From positions 310,001 through 374,000 of the forward strand of contig NZ_BMRY01000009.1 of NCBI RefSeq assembly GCF_014648875.1: DNA of 64,000 nt, written 5' to 3'. The notes below the pieces were generated by a model. It was not told the DNA's origin and made no database searches. It was given only the letters and a program-made list of their open reading frames with translations. Below, in pieces: positions 51,053 through 58,963 of the stretch. The stretch is from Streptomyces parvus. GTDB taxonomy: Bacteria > Actinomycetota > Actinomycetes > Streptomycetales > Streptomycetaceae. The position numbers and the translations under genes were made by a program. Each line of letters begins with the position of its first letter. The first letter of the stretch is position 1.

Positions 51053-51582
51053 GCGCACCCTCGTCGGGCTCGTCGGGACGTCTCCGGCGCGAGCGCCAAC
51101 CCGCCGCCGCGCCGTTCGCCGATACCGCGCCGGTCAGCCAACATTCTTCCTCTCACCCGCCCCATGCGTGCCTCCAGACCCACTCATGGGCGCGGCGATT
51201 CCGTCAAGCCCCGCCCTACCGTCACGGGACCCCTACCACGGCTGAAAAGCGACGCCGCCTGTACGGCTCGGCCTGGGGAGTTCAGGCCGGCGACCGGCTG
51301 GTGCGTGATGGGTGAAAGGGGGCCGGCGGGCGGGAGGGCCGGGCCGGAAAGGGACGCGCGAGCTGGACGACTAGAGCGGGACGAGCGCTGCGCCGGACGC
51401 CCCGGAGCAGTCACGGACCGAGGAGCAGGGGCAACGCGCACTTGGCGGAATCCCGACGTCCACCGCCCGTACGCGGCACAGGCATCAGGGCCGGTGCGGG
51501 AGCCAGGTCCGGCCACCCGCCGCTCGTCAACCCCTCACTCCCGAGAGGCCCTCGGGTCAGCGGACTGCCTCACCCCCAACAT
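51053..51582. other. Non-coding stretch ahead of the PKS/NRPS operon
   Basis: About 530 bp with no open frame that has family resemblance or proper codon bias. It should contain the promoter for the exporter-PKS-NRPS operon near 51060-51200, but I see no clear -10/-35 pair or operator. It abuts the integrase remnant and is probably the right border of the cluster. Confidence 0.5.
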
Positions 51583-51712
51583 GCCCTTCACCGACGTCGC
51601 GGACTGGATGGGCCACCGCAGCCTCGACATCACCTTCAAGATCTGCCGCCACCTCATGCCCGACTCGATCGGCCGCGCCGCCAGGATCCTGAACCTCGAC
51701 CTCGCCGCCTGA
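51583..51712 (+). pseudogene. C-terminal remnant of a tyrosine recombinase (phage-type integrase)
   Basis: The last 43 codons read MPFTDVADWMGHRSLDITFK then ICRHLMPDSIGRAA, clearly the end of an actinophage/ICE-type integrase with the (G)HRS motif. The catalytic tyrosine expected in the K-I-Y-R-H-L-M-P position is TGC (cysteine), a single-base change from TAC. Upstream of 51583 the homology stops, so the catalytic arginine and the rest of the protein are lost. Followed directly by a strong hairpin. Marks an old integration event beside the PKS/NRPS operon. Confidence 0.8.
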
Positions 51713-51716
51713 ACGT

Positions 51717-51752
51717 GCGAGGCCCCCTCCGCGGCCAAGGAGGGGGCCTCGC
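51717..51752 (+). terminator. Strong hairpin after the integrase remnant
   Basis: GCGAGGCCCCCTCC (51717-51730) and GGAGGGGGCCTCGC (51739-51752) pair perfectly over 14 bp with an 8-nt loop, 4 bp after the stop. Confidence 0.75.
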
Positions 51753-52301
51753 CTGCATCCGACCAAGCGACCTCAACCGGCGGACAGTCGCTGCTGCTTC
51801 GCCCAGGCTTGACCCCCTCTCGACGATGGTCAGCATCTGCCGGAGAGAATCACGCGCGGAGACTCGTCCGGCTGAACCGGAATTCTGCGCCAGGAAACCC
51901 TCCTCGCCCTCACAGCCGTGTTTCAACAGGGTCCGGAGATCCTGGAGGATGCCACGGACACCAGCCTTGGCCAGGTCGCGGACAGCCCCGGGGCGGCCCA
52001 GAAGAACCACGGCCGAGTCACGTTGGGAACGAGGAACCACCCGCTCCTCCTGCTCCGGCCATCCTTTATCGAGTAGCACAGTTCGTCCCTGTGAGTCCGC
52101 TTCGTTCGATGGACATCAGGATGCGTCGACGGCCGCTTACGGGTCGGCTGATCGGTCAGCGGGGCCTCCCGGCAGTCACGTAGCAACATCGGTACCACGA
52201 TGGCGCCGGGCCCGGGGGCCGGGGGCTGTGGTCCGTGCGACGAACACCTCGGACCGTATCTGGCCGACAGCCCCGCCTGACCGCGTCCTAGCCTTTCCAG
52301 T
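51753..52301. other. Low-information stretch between integrase remnant and orphan genes
   Basis: About 550 bp. A minus-strand frame within 51755-52079 (begins MLLDKGWPEQEERVV) has a fairly protein-like composition but no recognisable family, and it runs on through the integrase hairpin to 51654, so I do not call it. The stretch may hold decayed remnants of the same mobile element. Confidence 0.4.
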
Positions 52302-52895
52302 ATGGGACTGGACATCACCCTGCTCGCCGTCGACTGGGCCCACCTGCGCGCGATCCCGGCCGACGCGCGCACCGCGTGGCTGGAGGACGCCGCGTGGCCC
52401 GACGACCAGTGGCCGCCGCATGAGGAGTACCAGTCGGGCTGGACCTGGCCGGAGGGGCCGGGCGAGCAGCACTGGGCGCGGTACGCCTTCACCATGAGCT
52501 CGTACAAGCCACACTTCTGGGCCGGACGTAGGTGGGACGACGTCCGGGACGCCGCCCATCCCGAACTGCGGCTGGCTCTCGACACGTATCTGCTCGCGCT
52601 GGTGTGGGCAGGGCCCGACGGCGACGTCCGGCACGACGGCCCGGTCTTCCCCGGCGACCCGTGGGACCCGGAGCCGCTCGCCGTGTGCCGGCCGGCCGAC
52701 TTGCCCGCGGTCGCCGAAGCCTGGGAGCGCGCCGCACCGCTGCTCGACACGTTGCGCGCGCCGTACGCGGAGCACGCCGAGGATCCTCATGGCTGGATCA
52801 GGGACTTCGACCAGTTCGCCGCGTTCGTCCAGGAGTGGAGCGTGCCTGTCGAGGAGGCCGCCCGTCGCGGCTGGGGCCTGATCGGGCTGCGCTGA
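52302..52895 (+). CDS. Orphan hypothetical protein
   Basis: 197 residues from ATG 52302, soluble, Trp-rich (WTWPEGPGEQHWARYAFTM, WDDVRDAAHPELRLALDTYLLALVWAG). The start MGLDITLLAVDW and the pattern of a compact acidic alpha/beta protein recall small unlinked streptomycete proteins of the DUF1877 style, but I cannot place it. Codon use is typical, so it is probably real. First of a run of unrelated small genes with no obvious operon structure. Confidence 0.7.
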   Translation: MGLDITLLAVDWAHLRAIPADARTAWLEDAAWPDDQWPPHEEYQSGWTWPEGPGEQHWARYAFTMSSYKPHFWAGRRWDDVRDAAHPELRLALDTYLLALVWAGPDGDVRHDGPVFPGDPWDPEPLAVCRPADLPAVAEAWERAAPLLDTLRAPYAEHAEDPHGWIRDFDQFAAFVQEWSVPVEEAARRGWGLIGLR

Positions 52896-53065
52896 CCGCC
52901 GCGTCCGGCGGCGGCCGTCCGTGGGGACATCCTGCGGCGCGTCCGCTCAACCGTCGATGAGAATGCTCAGCCTTCACTGCGAGGGGTTGTTACCGTGCAC
53001 GTCAGCTGGCCCGAAGGGCCATGTCCGCGCTCACCACGGAGCGGCCCCGCAGACGTCCCGGTAAG

Positions 53066-53806
53066 TCAGGGTGTGGGCGAGGCCTCGGTGAGCGCCATCC
53101 AGTTTCGGATCGTCTGCTGGTGCGAGCCGCTCGCCGTGCTCGCAGCTACCGCTTCAGCGTCCCCGGCGGAGCACGGCGCCCCTGCTCGGGAGAGCAGAAC
53201 GAGTGGCCAGGTAGGCCCTGCGCCGGCGGGTTCGTCGTCGAAGGCAGTCCATTCCCAGGGGCCGTCGAACCGCCATGCCCGGCCCGCGGCGTCGGCGACC
53301 TCGTCGCCTGCCTGGAGAGTCGCGTACGGACGCATCAGCCGTTCGAAGGTGAAGGGGATCCCGTCGCCGGGGTGGATGGTGTACCCCGAGCCATTGAGAT
53401 GGCTCTCATCTGGGAACTCGCGATAGGACAGGCCTCGGCGCAGCACGGTCACGGTCCGGGCGGGATGCGGCAGCCACACCGTCTCCAGCGGGGGATCATG
53501 GTGGTCGACGGCCGTTACGTGCACCACGGTGGGCGGTACGCCGACCCGGCAGACGTCTCCGGCTTTCAGTTGTTCGGGGGGAGGGTCCGTTCGGAACAGC
53601 TCGAACTCCGCCTCGGGCACGCCGCTGTCGACGCCGAGGGCGACGATCCCGTTCCATTGCCCGAACTCGTTACTGCTGTCGATTTCCCACCACGGCCATC
53701 GCACCGACACGTGATCCCAGGTGACACCCTGCTCGACTCTGGTGTCCGTGAAGGGGCACGCGACCGACAGCACGTCACCAACCCGGAAGTCCCCCTCATC
53801 CATCAT
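53066..53806 (-). CDS. Orphan hypothetical protein
   Basis: 246 residues from ATG 53806. Beta-rich soluble protein (DFRVGDVLSVACPFTDTRVEQGVTWDHVSVRWPWWEID; later AGDEVADAAGRAWRFDGPWEWTAFDDE). No motif that I recognise, no signal or membrane segment. Preceded on its 5' side by the repeat at 53888-53940. Possibly one of the small interaction or immunity-like proteins that gather in such regions; that is a guess. Confidence 0.65.
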   Translation of the reverse strand: MMDEGDFRVGDVLSVACPFTDTRVEQGVTWDHVSVRWPWWEIDSSNEFGQWNGIVALGVDSGVPEAEFELFRTDPPPEQLKAGDVCRVGVPPTVVHVTAVDHHDPPLETVWLPHPARTVTVLRRGLSYREFPDESHLNGSGYTIHPGDGIPFTFERLMRPYATLQAGDEVADAAGRAWRFDGPWEWTAFDDEPAGAGPTWPLVLLSRAGAPCSAGDAEAVAASTASGSHQQTIRNWMALTEASPTP

Positions 53807-53887
53807 GAGGCCAGGGTAGAGGGGGGGCCTCTCCGGGGTCCACGAGGGCCTGCCGGCCAGTGGCCTGCTCGGGCCCGGGGGTGCGCG

Positions 53888-53940
53888 CAGTCACAGTTGT
53901 TGTGACTGAGCAGGATAGTTGGCCCTGCTGGCCAAGTAGG
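53888..53940 (-). repeat. Dispersed repeat, copy A
   Basis: Contains CAGTCACA-gttgt-TGTGACTG, a perfect 8-bp hairpin (53888-53908), followed by TTGGCC-ctgct-GGCCAA (53919-53935). On the minus strand it reads GGCCAACTA..GCTCAGTCACA, matching the core seen in the other copies. Confidence 0.65.
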
Positions 53941-53959
53941 GCTCAGGCCCGTGCGCGGG

Positions 53960-54625
53960 TCAGCCTCCGTGGAGACCCCGCGCATCGAGACCCCCGTAGA
54001 TGTGCGCTTCAAGGCATTGCGGGGCGTCAAGGCCCACGGCCTCGCCTCGGTACAGGGCGACGAGCGAGTCCCTGCCCCGCCACCAGGTATCGGTCACGCC
54101 CTGTACCTCGGGCACCGGTTCGTAGCCGCCGAGGTCCAGTGCCGCCGCGACCTCGCCCGTGAGCCGTGTGACGGTCTTGGCCCACCGGCGGGCATGCGCG
54201 GCAAGTGCCAGGGACTCCACCCATCCGTCCGTGGTCGCGTGCAGGGGTGTCCAGCGGTGGGCGTGGATCCCGAATGCCCCATCGGGGCCGATCATGAATC
54301 CGTAGGCCATGGACACCCGGCAGTCCCCCGCCGGGAAGAACCAGCCCGCCGCGGCTGACCCTTCGGGGAGGTCGGCGCCCAGGATGCGCGGGCCGCCCTC
54401 ATAGAACGGAGCCGGTGGGAGGGCGAGGCCGCCCCAACGGTCTTGGAATGCTGCGGCCCGTTCCACCTCGGCAGCTGGGATGCCGTACCCGGTCCACGCA
54501 TCGCCATGCTGCCGGAGGTCCTGTCGAGGAAGACGGATACCGTCCGCCGCGACGAACGCCTGGGCTCGGCGGCTCAGACCGCCGGGCCCGACCGCAACGG
54601 GGGACACGGGCTCGTCAGCCGTCAC
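53960..54625 (-). CDS. Orphan hypothetical protein, loosely SMI1/SUKH-like
   Basis: 221 residues. The segment AFQDRWGGLALPPAPFYEGGPRILG followed by GWFFPAGDCRVSMAYGFMIGPDGAFGIHAHRWTPLHATTDGWVESLALAAHARRW has the look of SMI1/KNR4 (SUKH) superfamily proteins, in which a sandwich domain binds varied partners and which often act as immunity proteins. The match is by impression only. Overlaps the next gene by 4 bp, so the two form a small operon with the DUF2199 gene first. Confidence 0.65.
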   Translation of the reverse strand: MTADEPVSPVAVGPGGLSRRAQAFVAADGIRLPRQDLRQHGDAWTGYGIPAAEVERAAAFQDRWGGLALPPAPFYEGGPRILGADLPEGSAAAGWFFPAGDCRVSMAYGFMIGPDGAFGIHAHRWTPLHATTDGWVESLALAAHARRWAKTVTRLTGEVAAALDLGGYEPVPEVQGVTDTWWRGRDSLVALYRGEAVGLDAPQCLEAHIYGGLDARGLHGG

Positions 54626-55146
54626 CGCTGCTCGCCGTCACCGGAGTGGAGAACAGCCGCAGCGATCTCCTGCACGCGGTCCAGTGTGATCCCGGTACGC
54701 TGCTCGACGGCGAGGGGATGGTCGGTGGGCTCCAGTTCGACGAGGGGGCGTTCACCGACCGGGCGGGTGTGCACGTGCGTCTTCAGGTTGAGGGTCGGGG
54801 TCGGGTAGACGGGCAGGTCGGTGGTGAGCCAGCCGAAGTACGGTTCCTCGGCCTCGCGGCCGGGGGTGTCCCACAGATCCGCAGCCCGGGAGAAGCTCTC
54901 GCGGCTCAGCGATACCCAGACGCCCCAGGAGAACACCTCGTCGCTACCGATGACCGGTATCTCGATCATGCCCTTGACGAAGTAGTGCTGCGCTTGGACC
55001 ACGCACTGGTCCGAGGAGAGCAGGCAGTCATCCGCGTCGGCGAAGGACGGATCCCACACCGCCGGCGCCCCGACCGTGTAGTTCATCGGCAGCTCGGAGT
55101 GGTGGGCCCCACAGCACGTACAGGTGAAACCGAAATCGCTGGTCAT
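54622..55146 (-). CDS. DUF2199 family protein
   Basis: 174 residues from ATG 55146. N-terminal cysteine cluster FTCTCCGAHHSELPMNY, likely a zinc site, then WDPSFADADDCLLSSDQCVVQAQHYFVKGMIEIPV and FSWGVWVSLSRESF with LKTHVHTRPVG near the end. This order is characteristic of DUF2199 proteins, whose function is unknown. Co-transcribed with the gene at 53960-54625. Upstream lies dispersed-repeat copy F. Confidence 0.8.
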   Translation of the reverse strand: MTSDFGFTCTCCGAHHSELPMNYTVGAPAVWDPSFADADDCLLSSDQCVVQAQHYFVKGMIEIPVIGSDEVFSWGVWVSLSRESFSRAADLWDTPGREAEEPYFGWLTTDLPVYPTPTLNLKTHVHTRPVGERPLVELEPTDHPLAVEQRTGITLDRVQEIAAAVLHSGDGEQR

Positions 55147-55209
55147 GGCGCCGGAGCCTAGTGATGGGCTCCAGCGCCATCGCGGGCGGTCCCCCTCCAA
55201 CAAGGCTGG

Positions 55210-55240
55210 GGCCAGCTATCACGCTCACGTGCCAAACCAG
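55210..55240 (+). repeat. Dispersed repeat, copy F
   Basis: GGCCAGCTATCACGCTCACG followed by TGCCAAACC aligns with GGCCAACTACAGCGCCCAGT followed by GGCCAACC of copy D. Lies between the divergent DUF2199 and DinB-like genes. Confidence 0.55.
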
Positions 55241-55277
55241 GGAGCGTTTCGAAAGTGGATCAAGCTAGTGTGCCCCG

Positions 55278-55784
55278 ATGACACAGACGCGACGACGCCG
55301 CGACGTAGGCCCGCCTGGCAGCGACTCCGACGAGAAGTCGACATTGCTCACGTTCCTGAACTATGTCCGTGAAGCAGTGGTCGCGAAGGCGCAGGGCCTT
55401 GATGACAGGCAGGGGCGAACGCCCGGGGTGCCCTCTGGCACCAGCGTTTTCGGCCTGGTCAAGCACCTGACGGCGGCGGAACTTTACTGGTTCGCCTGGG
55501 CCTTCGAGGGTGCCGATGTCGAGCATCCGGATTTCAGCATGGATCTCTACGAGGGTGACACCGTGGACAGTCTTCTTGCTGCCTACCTCGTTGCCATTGA
55601 ACGGTCCAACGAGATCATCAAGCGTTGTGACAACTTGAACCGTCCGTGTGCTCGGGCGGCAGGCCAAGCGGGTGCTGTGCGACCGATGCGGTGGGTGCTG
55701 GTGCACATGATCGAAGAGACGGCTCGTCATGCGGGCCACGCCGACATCCTTCGCGAGCAGGCTGACGGTTCCATCGGCAGGTAA
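55278..55784 (+). CDS. DinB-superfamily (DUF664, mycothiol-transferase-like) protein
   Basis: 168 residues. Four-helix DinB pattern: LLTFLNYVREAVVAKAQGL, first ligand region FGLVKHLTAAELYWFAW, and the C-terminal HMIEETARHAGHADILRE with the histidines that hold the metal. The spacing matches DUF664 proteins, thought to be thiol-dependent (mycothiol) S-transferases. The N-terminal 18 residues (basic, Asp/Ser) are probably a tail. Stand-alone gene; substrate unknown. Confidence 0.85.
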   Translation: MTQTRRRRDVGPPGSDSDEKSTLLTFLNYVREAVVAKAQGLDDRQGRTPGVPSGTSVFGLVKHLTAAELYWFAWAFEGADVEHPDFSMDLYEGDTVDSLLAAYLVAIERSNEIIKRCDNLNRPCARAAGQAGAVRPMRWVLVHMIEETARHAGHADILREQADGSIGR

Positions 55785-55786
55785 CG

Positions 55787-55802
55787 CACTACTGCGCTCG
55801 AT
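55787..55802 (+). repeat. Dispersed repeat, partial copy beside the IS fragment
   Basis: ACTACTGCGCTC differs in one base from the ACTACAGCGCTC part of the consensus and stands right at the truncated end of the transposase fragment. Confidence 0.35.
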
Positions 55803-55836
55803 CCCAGGTGCCCCACGAACGGCAGGCGCATGCGGA

Positions 55837-56343
55837 CTACAGCCATTCGTTGATGGCCGCGACGAGGACAGTGTCCTCGGCGTACGCCTTGTCGGCCCGC
55901 ACGCGATGGGGGCGGACGCGTGGCCGCCCCGGCCCGATGCGGGGCACGCGGACTTTCTCCGGCACCGGTTCGAACTGCGACGAGTCTCCGCGCTGCCCAG
56001 CGGTCACCACGATCGGCATGGGATCTTGGCCCTGCTCGACGGCCAAGTGCAGTTTGGTAGTGAACCCGCCGCGCGAACGTCCCAGCCCGTGATCACCGGG
56101 CTCGGTGAACACGCCGCCCGGTGGCTCCTTCCGCAAGTCGCCCTGCTTGCGAGCCCCGGCCGCGTGCTGGTGGGCGCGGCACACCGTGGAGTCGACGCTC
56201 AGGTCCCACACGATCGCGCTCTTCGCGTCGGCCAGGGACTGCGGGCGGGGGAACCGTATGCTGTCGATCAACTGCCGCCGGGAGTGATCCACTTTCGCTA
56301 CACGGCCCAGAACGCGCAAGGGCCAAGTAAGACGCCCGGCCAC
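55837..56343 (-). pseudogene. Truncated IS5-type transposase
   Basis: Residues about 41-154 of this frame are an IS5-family catalytic core: DLSVDSTVCRAHQHAAGARK with the first catalytic Asp, GRSRGGFTTKLHLAVEQGQ, IVVTAGQRGDSSQFEPV and VRADKAY with the second Asp. The N-terminal DNA-binding part is absent and the frame ends just after ADKAY, so the segment with the third catalytic residue (Glu) is missing. It cannot be active. Dispersed-repeat copies lie at both ends, so those repeats may be related to the element's termini. Confidence 0.85.
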
Positions 56344-56375
56344 AGCTGTTGTGACTGAGCGCTCTATTGGCCTGC
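56320..56375 (-). repeat. Dispersed repeat, copy B
   Basis: Contains GGGCCAAGTAAGACGCCCGG, then CACAGCTGTTGTGACTGAGC and TTGGCC; the minus strand reads GGCCAAT..AGCGCTCAGTCACAAC, matching copies A and C. Stands between the IS fragment and the next orphan gene. Confidence 0.65.
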
Positions 56376-56440
56376 CCGGTCAGATGCACGCTCAGAACAC
56401 GGTGGAGCCCGTCCGCGGCGTCCCGTACGGTCGGTCCGTG

Positions 56441-57268
56441 ATGATCAGAGCGGGCGGCCCCCGCACCGTCGGTGTCCCTTCTCCCGAGGCGCGGTTGCGC
56501 TTCGGGACGGAACTGAAGGAACGCGGCGGCGGGCCACGTCGCCGCTTGCTCATGGTCGACGACGAGCCTGCCTTCGAGCTCAGCTTCTACTGCGGAACAT
56601 GCCCGCTCCTCTTTCGCCGGCTGGAGACCGCGAACGAGAAGCTGCACTTGGAGGACATGCAGGAACGGCTGGGCGGGCCGCTGGAAGACCCGGACGACAA
56701 CGGCGTGACCGAAGCGTTCGGAGCTCTGCTGCCGGAGGGCGAGTACCTTCCGCTCCTCCTGGACGTGGAACCCCGGCTGGTCATCCCCGGCAAGGAAGGC
56801 GACTACTTCAGCGGCGAACAGGTCACGGCGTGGGGGCTCGACCAGTTCTGGGGACTCCCGCAGTACCCGCACACGCCGTACTACCGGACCTTCGAGACCG
56901 TGGTCGATGCGAACGCCCACCTCTACGAGTTCGTCGTGCCCATGGTTCCCCCGACCTGGAACGAGAGAGGGCGCGTCGAGGAGTACGTCGCGCTCATGGA
57001 GCGGGGAACGGTTCCCACCGCGGTGGCGATCTCCACGCTGGACGTGTGCCAGTCCGCCCTCGGCCTGGCAGATGACCCCGCCGCGCACTGGGGCCTGACC
57101 CACTTCCTCCTCGACGGCCACCACAAACTGGAAGCCGCTGCCACCGCCCGCCGCCCGGTGCGACTTCTCTCGCTGCTGACCTTGGGCGAGAGCCTGGCCG
57201 GAGGCGAAGACGCCGCCCGGCTGCCTGCCCTGCGCGCGCAATCCCGCTCGGCCAGAGCGACCGGATAG
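56441..57268 (+). CDS. Orphan protein with CxxC and GHH-type motif
   Basis: 275 residues from ATG 56441 (GTG 56438 adjoins it; the earlier ATG 56351 falls within repeat copy B). ELSFYCGTCPLLFRRLE has a CxxC pair. The C-terminal part reads HFLLDGHHKLEAAATARRPVRLLSLL, the (D)GHHR-like motif of ParB/sulfiredoxin-fold proteins, so a ParB-like nuclease or ATP-binding domain is possible. The middle (PEGEYLPLLLDVEPRLVIPGKEGDYFSGEQ) is unassigned. Flanked by copies B and D. Confidence 0.68.
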   Translation: MIRAGGPRTVGVPSPEARLRFGTELKERGGGPRRRLLMVDDEPAFELSFYCGTCPLLFRRLETANEKLHLEDMQERLGGPLEDPDDNGVTEAFGALLPEGEYLPLLLDVEPRLVIPGKEGDYFSGEQVTAWGLDQFWGLPQYPHTPYYRTFETVVDANAHLYEFVVPMVPPTWNERGRVEEYVALMERGTVPTAVAISTLDVCQSALGLADDPAAHWGLTHFLLDGHHKLEAAATARRPVRLLSLLTLGESLAGGEDAARLPALRAQSRSARATG

Positions 57269-57377
57269 CTGTCCCGAGAGGTCCTGTCGGCACCAAGCCG
57301 GGCCCCTCCTTCCCGCGCTCGCCCACACAGCCCTGATCGAGGCTCCGGAGCGACCGGGGACGCCGTTGCGCGTCTCC

Positions 57378-57407
57378 GGCCAACTACAGCGCCCAGTGGC
57401 CAACCGG
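57378..57407 (+). repeat. Dispersed repeat, copy D
   Basis: GGCCAACTACAGCGCCCAGT followed by the start of a second unit, GGCCAACCGG. The clearest 20-bp unit of the family. Lies between two orphan genes. Confidence 0.65.
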
Positions 57408-57422
57408 TTTCGCAGCCGCGAG

Positions 57423-57875
57423 TCAGTAGAACCAGACGACAAGGCGTACGTTCTCGGCCCCGTGGATCTCGCTGAGGATGCGCATGACGCTCCAGACCCG
57501 GCTCCAGTCAGTGCCGGTCCCGGCGGCCGAGGCGCGGGTTCGTGTTCCTGAAGCATTGGTTTCCTGCCAGTCCGCGGCGTCGAGCTCGGCCCAGGTCAGC
57601 CAGGTGGTCCCGTGGACATCGTGAGGGCCGCCGTAGCCGGCGAACTCGGCTCGCAGCCCGTCCGAGGCGTCGTCGGGGAAGCCGCGATCTTCTGCCAGGG
57701 GACGGAAGCCGTAGGAGTTCCGGACTCCGAAGAGGCACGCCAGGCCGTCGTAGGCGTTGCCCCTGTTGAGGAGGAAGAGATCGATGCCCGCCTCCCAGAC
57801 GGAGTCCTCGTCGTCGGGGCCCCACAGGCGGGCCCCCGGCCGGCATTCGATCATTCCGCTGACGTCGGTCGACAT
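57423..57875 (-). CDS. Orphan hypothetical protein
   Basis: 150 residues from ATG 57875, chosen for AGGA 7 bp upstream; starts at 57917 or 58004 are possible, but the latter would run through repeat copy E. Begins MSTDVSGMIECRPGARLW, then DLFLLNRGNAYDGLACLFGVRNSYGFRPLAEDRGFP and a C-terminal RVWSVMRILSEIHGAENVRLVVWFY. The last stretch suggests a beta-alpha-beta end. Family not recognised. Confidence 0.68.
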   Translation of the reverse strand: MSTDVSGMIECRPGARLWGPDDEDSVWEAGIDLFLLNRGNAYDGLACLFGVRNSYGFRPLAEDRGFPDDASDGLRAEFAGYGGPHDVHGTTWLTWAELDAADWQETNASGTRTRASAAGTGTDWSRVWSVMRILSEIHGAENVRLVVWFY

Positions 57876-57978
57876 GAAGAGATCCTGCCTGTACAGGCCT
57901 GGATCCGGCACCTCCATTTCCCGGACTCGCGCGCTATGGGGAGCCTCCGGACCGGCCCGGCCCGTTTCGCTCGAATCC

Positions 57979-58012
57979 GGCCAAGTAGGACGCTCGGTGG
58001 CCAACTACGCGC
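57979..58012 (+). repeat. Dispersed repeat, copy E
   Basis: GGCCAAGTAGGACGCTCGGT directly followed by a second unit GGCCAACTACGCGC, i.e. two tandem 20-bp-type units. Lies between two leftward orphan genes. Confidence 0.65.
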
Positions 58013-58054
58013 ACACCGCGGGACGGGAGGCGGAGGTGCGGGACCGCGTGCAGG

Positions 58055-58747
58055 TCAGAGCTCCCAGTCAGCAGGGGGATCCCCGGCGTGGGCAATCTGC
58101 GGTCCGGTCCGGCCGTGGACCGCCACTGCTCCCAGCACAGGGAGACTGTCCGGGTACCAGTAGTGCGCGGTCGCCCCGGTCTGTTCGAACCGGTCATCGG
58201 TCAGCGTCCATGGCCCGGCTGCTCCCCCGCCCCACCACCAGTACGGAAAGTGTCCCTGCCGGCCTGCAGGGACCTCGCCGCCCAGTGCGTCCGCCACCTG
58301 TCGCGGTGTCATCCCGAACCGCAGCGGACCGACCGCCTTCAGCGGAGACCAGTCCCAGTGCGAGCGCTCCTGGTCGGTCTTCACCGGCCAGGAGCCGCTG
58401 TTCTTCTCCCACTCCCGGACATCGCGCCAATGCAGGACCGGCCCGGTTTCGTAGGGCGATTCGGCGAGCTCGGCACTGACGAAAAGGGCAAAGGTGATCA
58501 TCCTGTCCTTCCGCCCAGAGTGCCCCGTGAAGGAGATCCCGTACTCCACCGCGGTGCCCATGGACACCCCCCACGCCGCGATCTCGGGATCACCGCTCCA
58601 GTTCACCCGCACTGCGGCATCCTCGCGGCGGGCGAGGTGTCCGATCTCCGCGCGGGCCCGGGACGGCACCCTGGCGATCAGCTCGACCTCCCGGAGCCGG
58701 ACCAGCAGGCCCTCCATGGCATCGATCGCGACGCAGACCAGGATCAT
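58055..58747 (-). CDS. Orphan hypothetical protein
   Basis: 230 residues from ATG 58747 (MILVCVAIDAMEGLLVRLREVELIARVP); longer starts to 58843 would cross repeat copy C. The middle is Trp-rich (HWRDVREWEKNSGSWPVKTD); the C-terminal third holds KAVGPLRFGMTPRQVADALGGEVP, a short motif met in several uncharacterised actinobacterial proteins. Function unknown. Confidence 0.66.
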   Translation of the reverse strand: MILVCVAIDAMEGLLVRLREVELIARVPSRARAEIGHLARREDAAVRVNWSGDPEIAAWGVSMGTAVEYGISFTGHSGRKDRMITFALFVSAELAESPYETGPVLHWRDVREWEKNSGSWPVKTDQERSHWDWSPLKAVGPLRFGMTPRQVADALGGEVPAGRQGHFPYWWWGGGAAGPWTLTDDRFEQTGATAHYWYPDSLPVLGAVAVHGRTGPQIAHAGDPPADWEL

Positions 58748-58779
58748 CCCCGGGCCGTAGGCGACAGATACGCTCCGCG

Positions 58780-58849
58780 GCCAACCTCGACCCTCGCATC
58801 GCCCAGCCAGAACGCTCACTGGCCGACTACGGCGCTCAGTCACAGCTGT
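58780..58849 (+). repeat. Dispersed repeat, copy C
   Basis: A degenerate unit GGCCAACCTCG (58780), then AGCCAGAACGCTCACT (58805) and the good unit GGCCGACTACGGCGCTCAGT followed by CACAGCTGT. It ends about 40 bp before the LexA-type box of dnaE2. Confidence 0.6.
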
Positions 58850-58887
58850 CCTGCTGGCCTAAATTCACGTGCCTCGAACTCGCATGT

Positions 58888-58903
58888 TCGAATTAATGTT
58901 CGA
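58888..58903. promoter_or_regulatory. LexA-type SOS box upstream of dnaE2
   Basis: TCGAATTAATGTTCGA matches TCGAAC-N4-GTTCGA, the actinobacterial/Gram-positive SOS box, in all but one of the 12 fixed positions. A second pair of perfect half-sites with a 6-bp spacer, TCGAAC (58874-58879) and GTTCGA (58886-58891), overlaps it. Located 61 bp before the dnaE2 ATG. Confidence 0.8.
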
Positions 58904-58963
58904 TACAGTCGATGGAGAAGAAGTCGATTGGTGACACTTTGGGGGTTATGGGCGGAGGATGCC

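Noticed and set aside
51755..52079. Minus-strand frame with fairly protein-like text next to the integrase remnant
   Set aside because: It continues through the integrase hairpin and remnant, and no family or conserved motif is recognisable.
53017..53036. GGCCATGTCCGCGCTCACCA as another copy of the dispersed repeat
   Set aside because: Similarity is weak and a chance match is likely at this GC content, so it is not listed as a feature.
58874..58891. TCGAAC-N6-GTTCGA as the LexA site
   Set aside because: Half-sites are perfect but the spacer is 6 bp instead of 4; the overlapping site at 58888-58903 has the right geometry.
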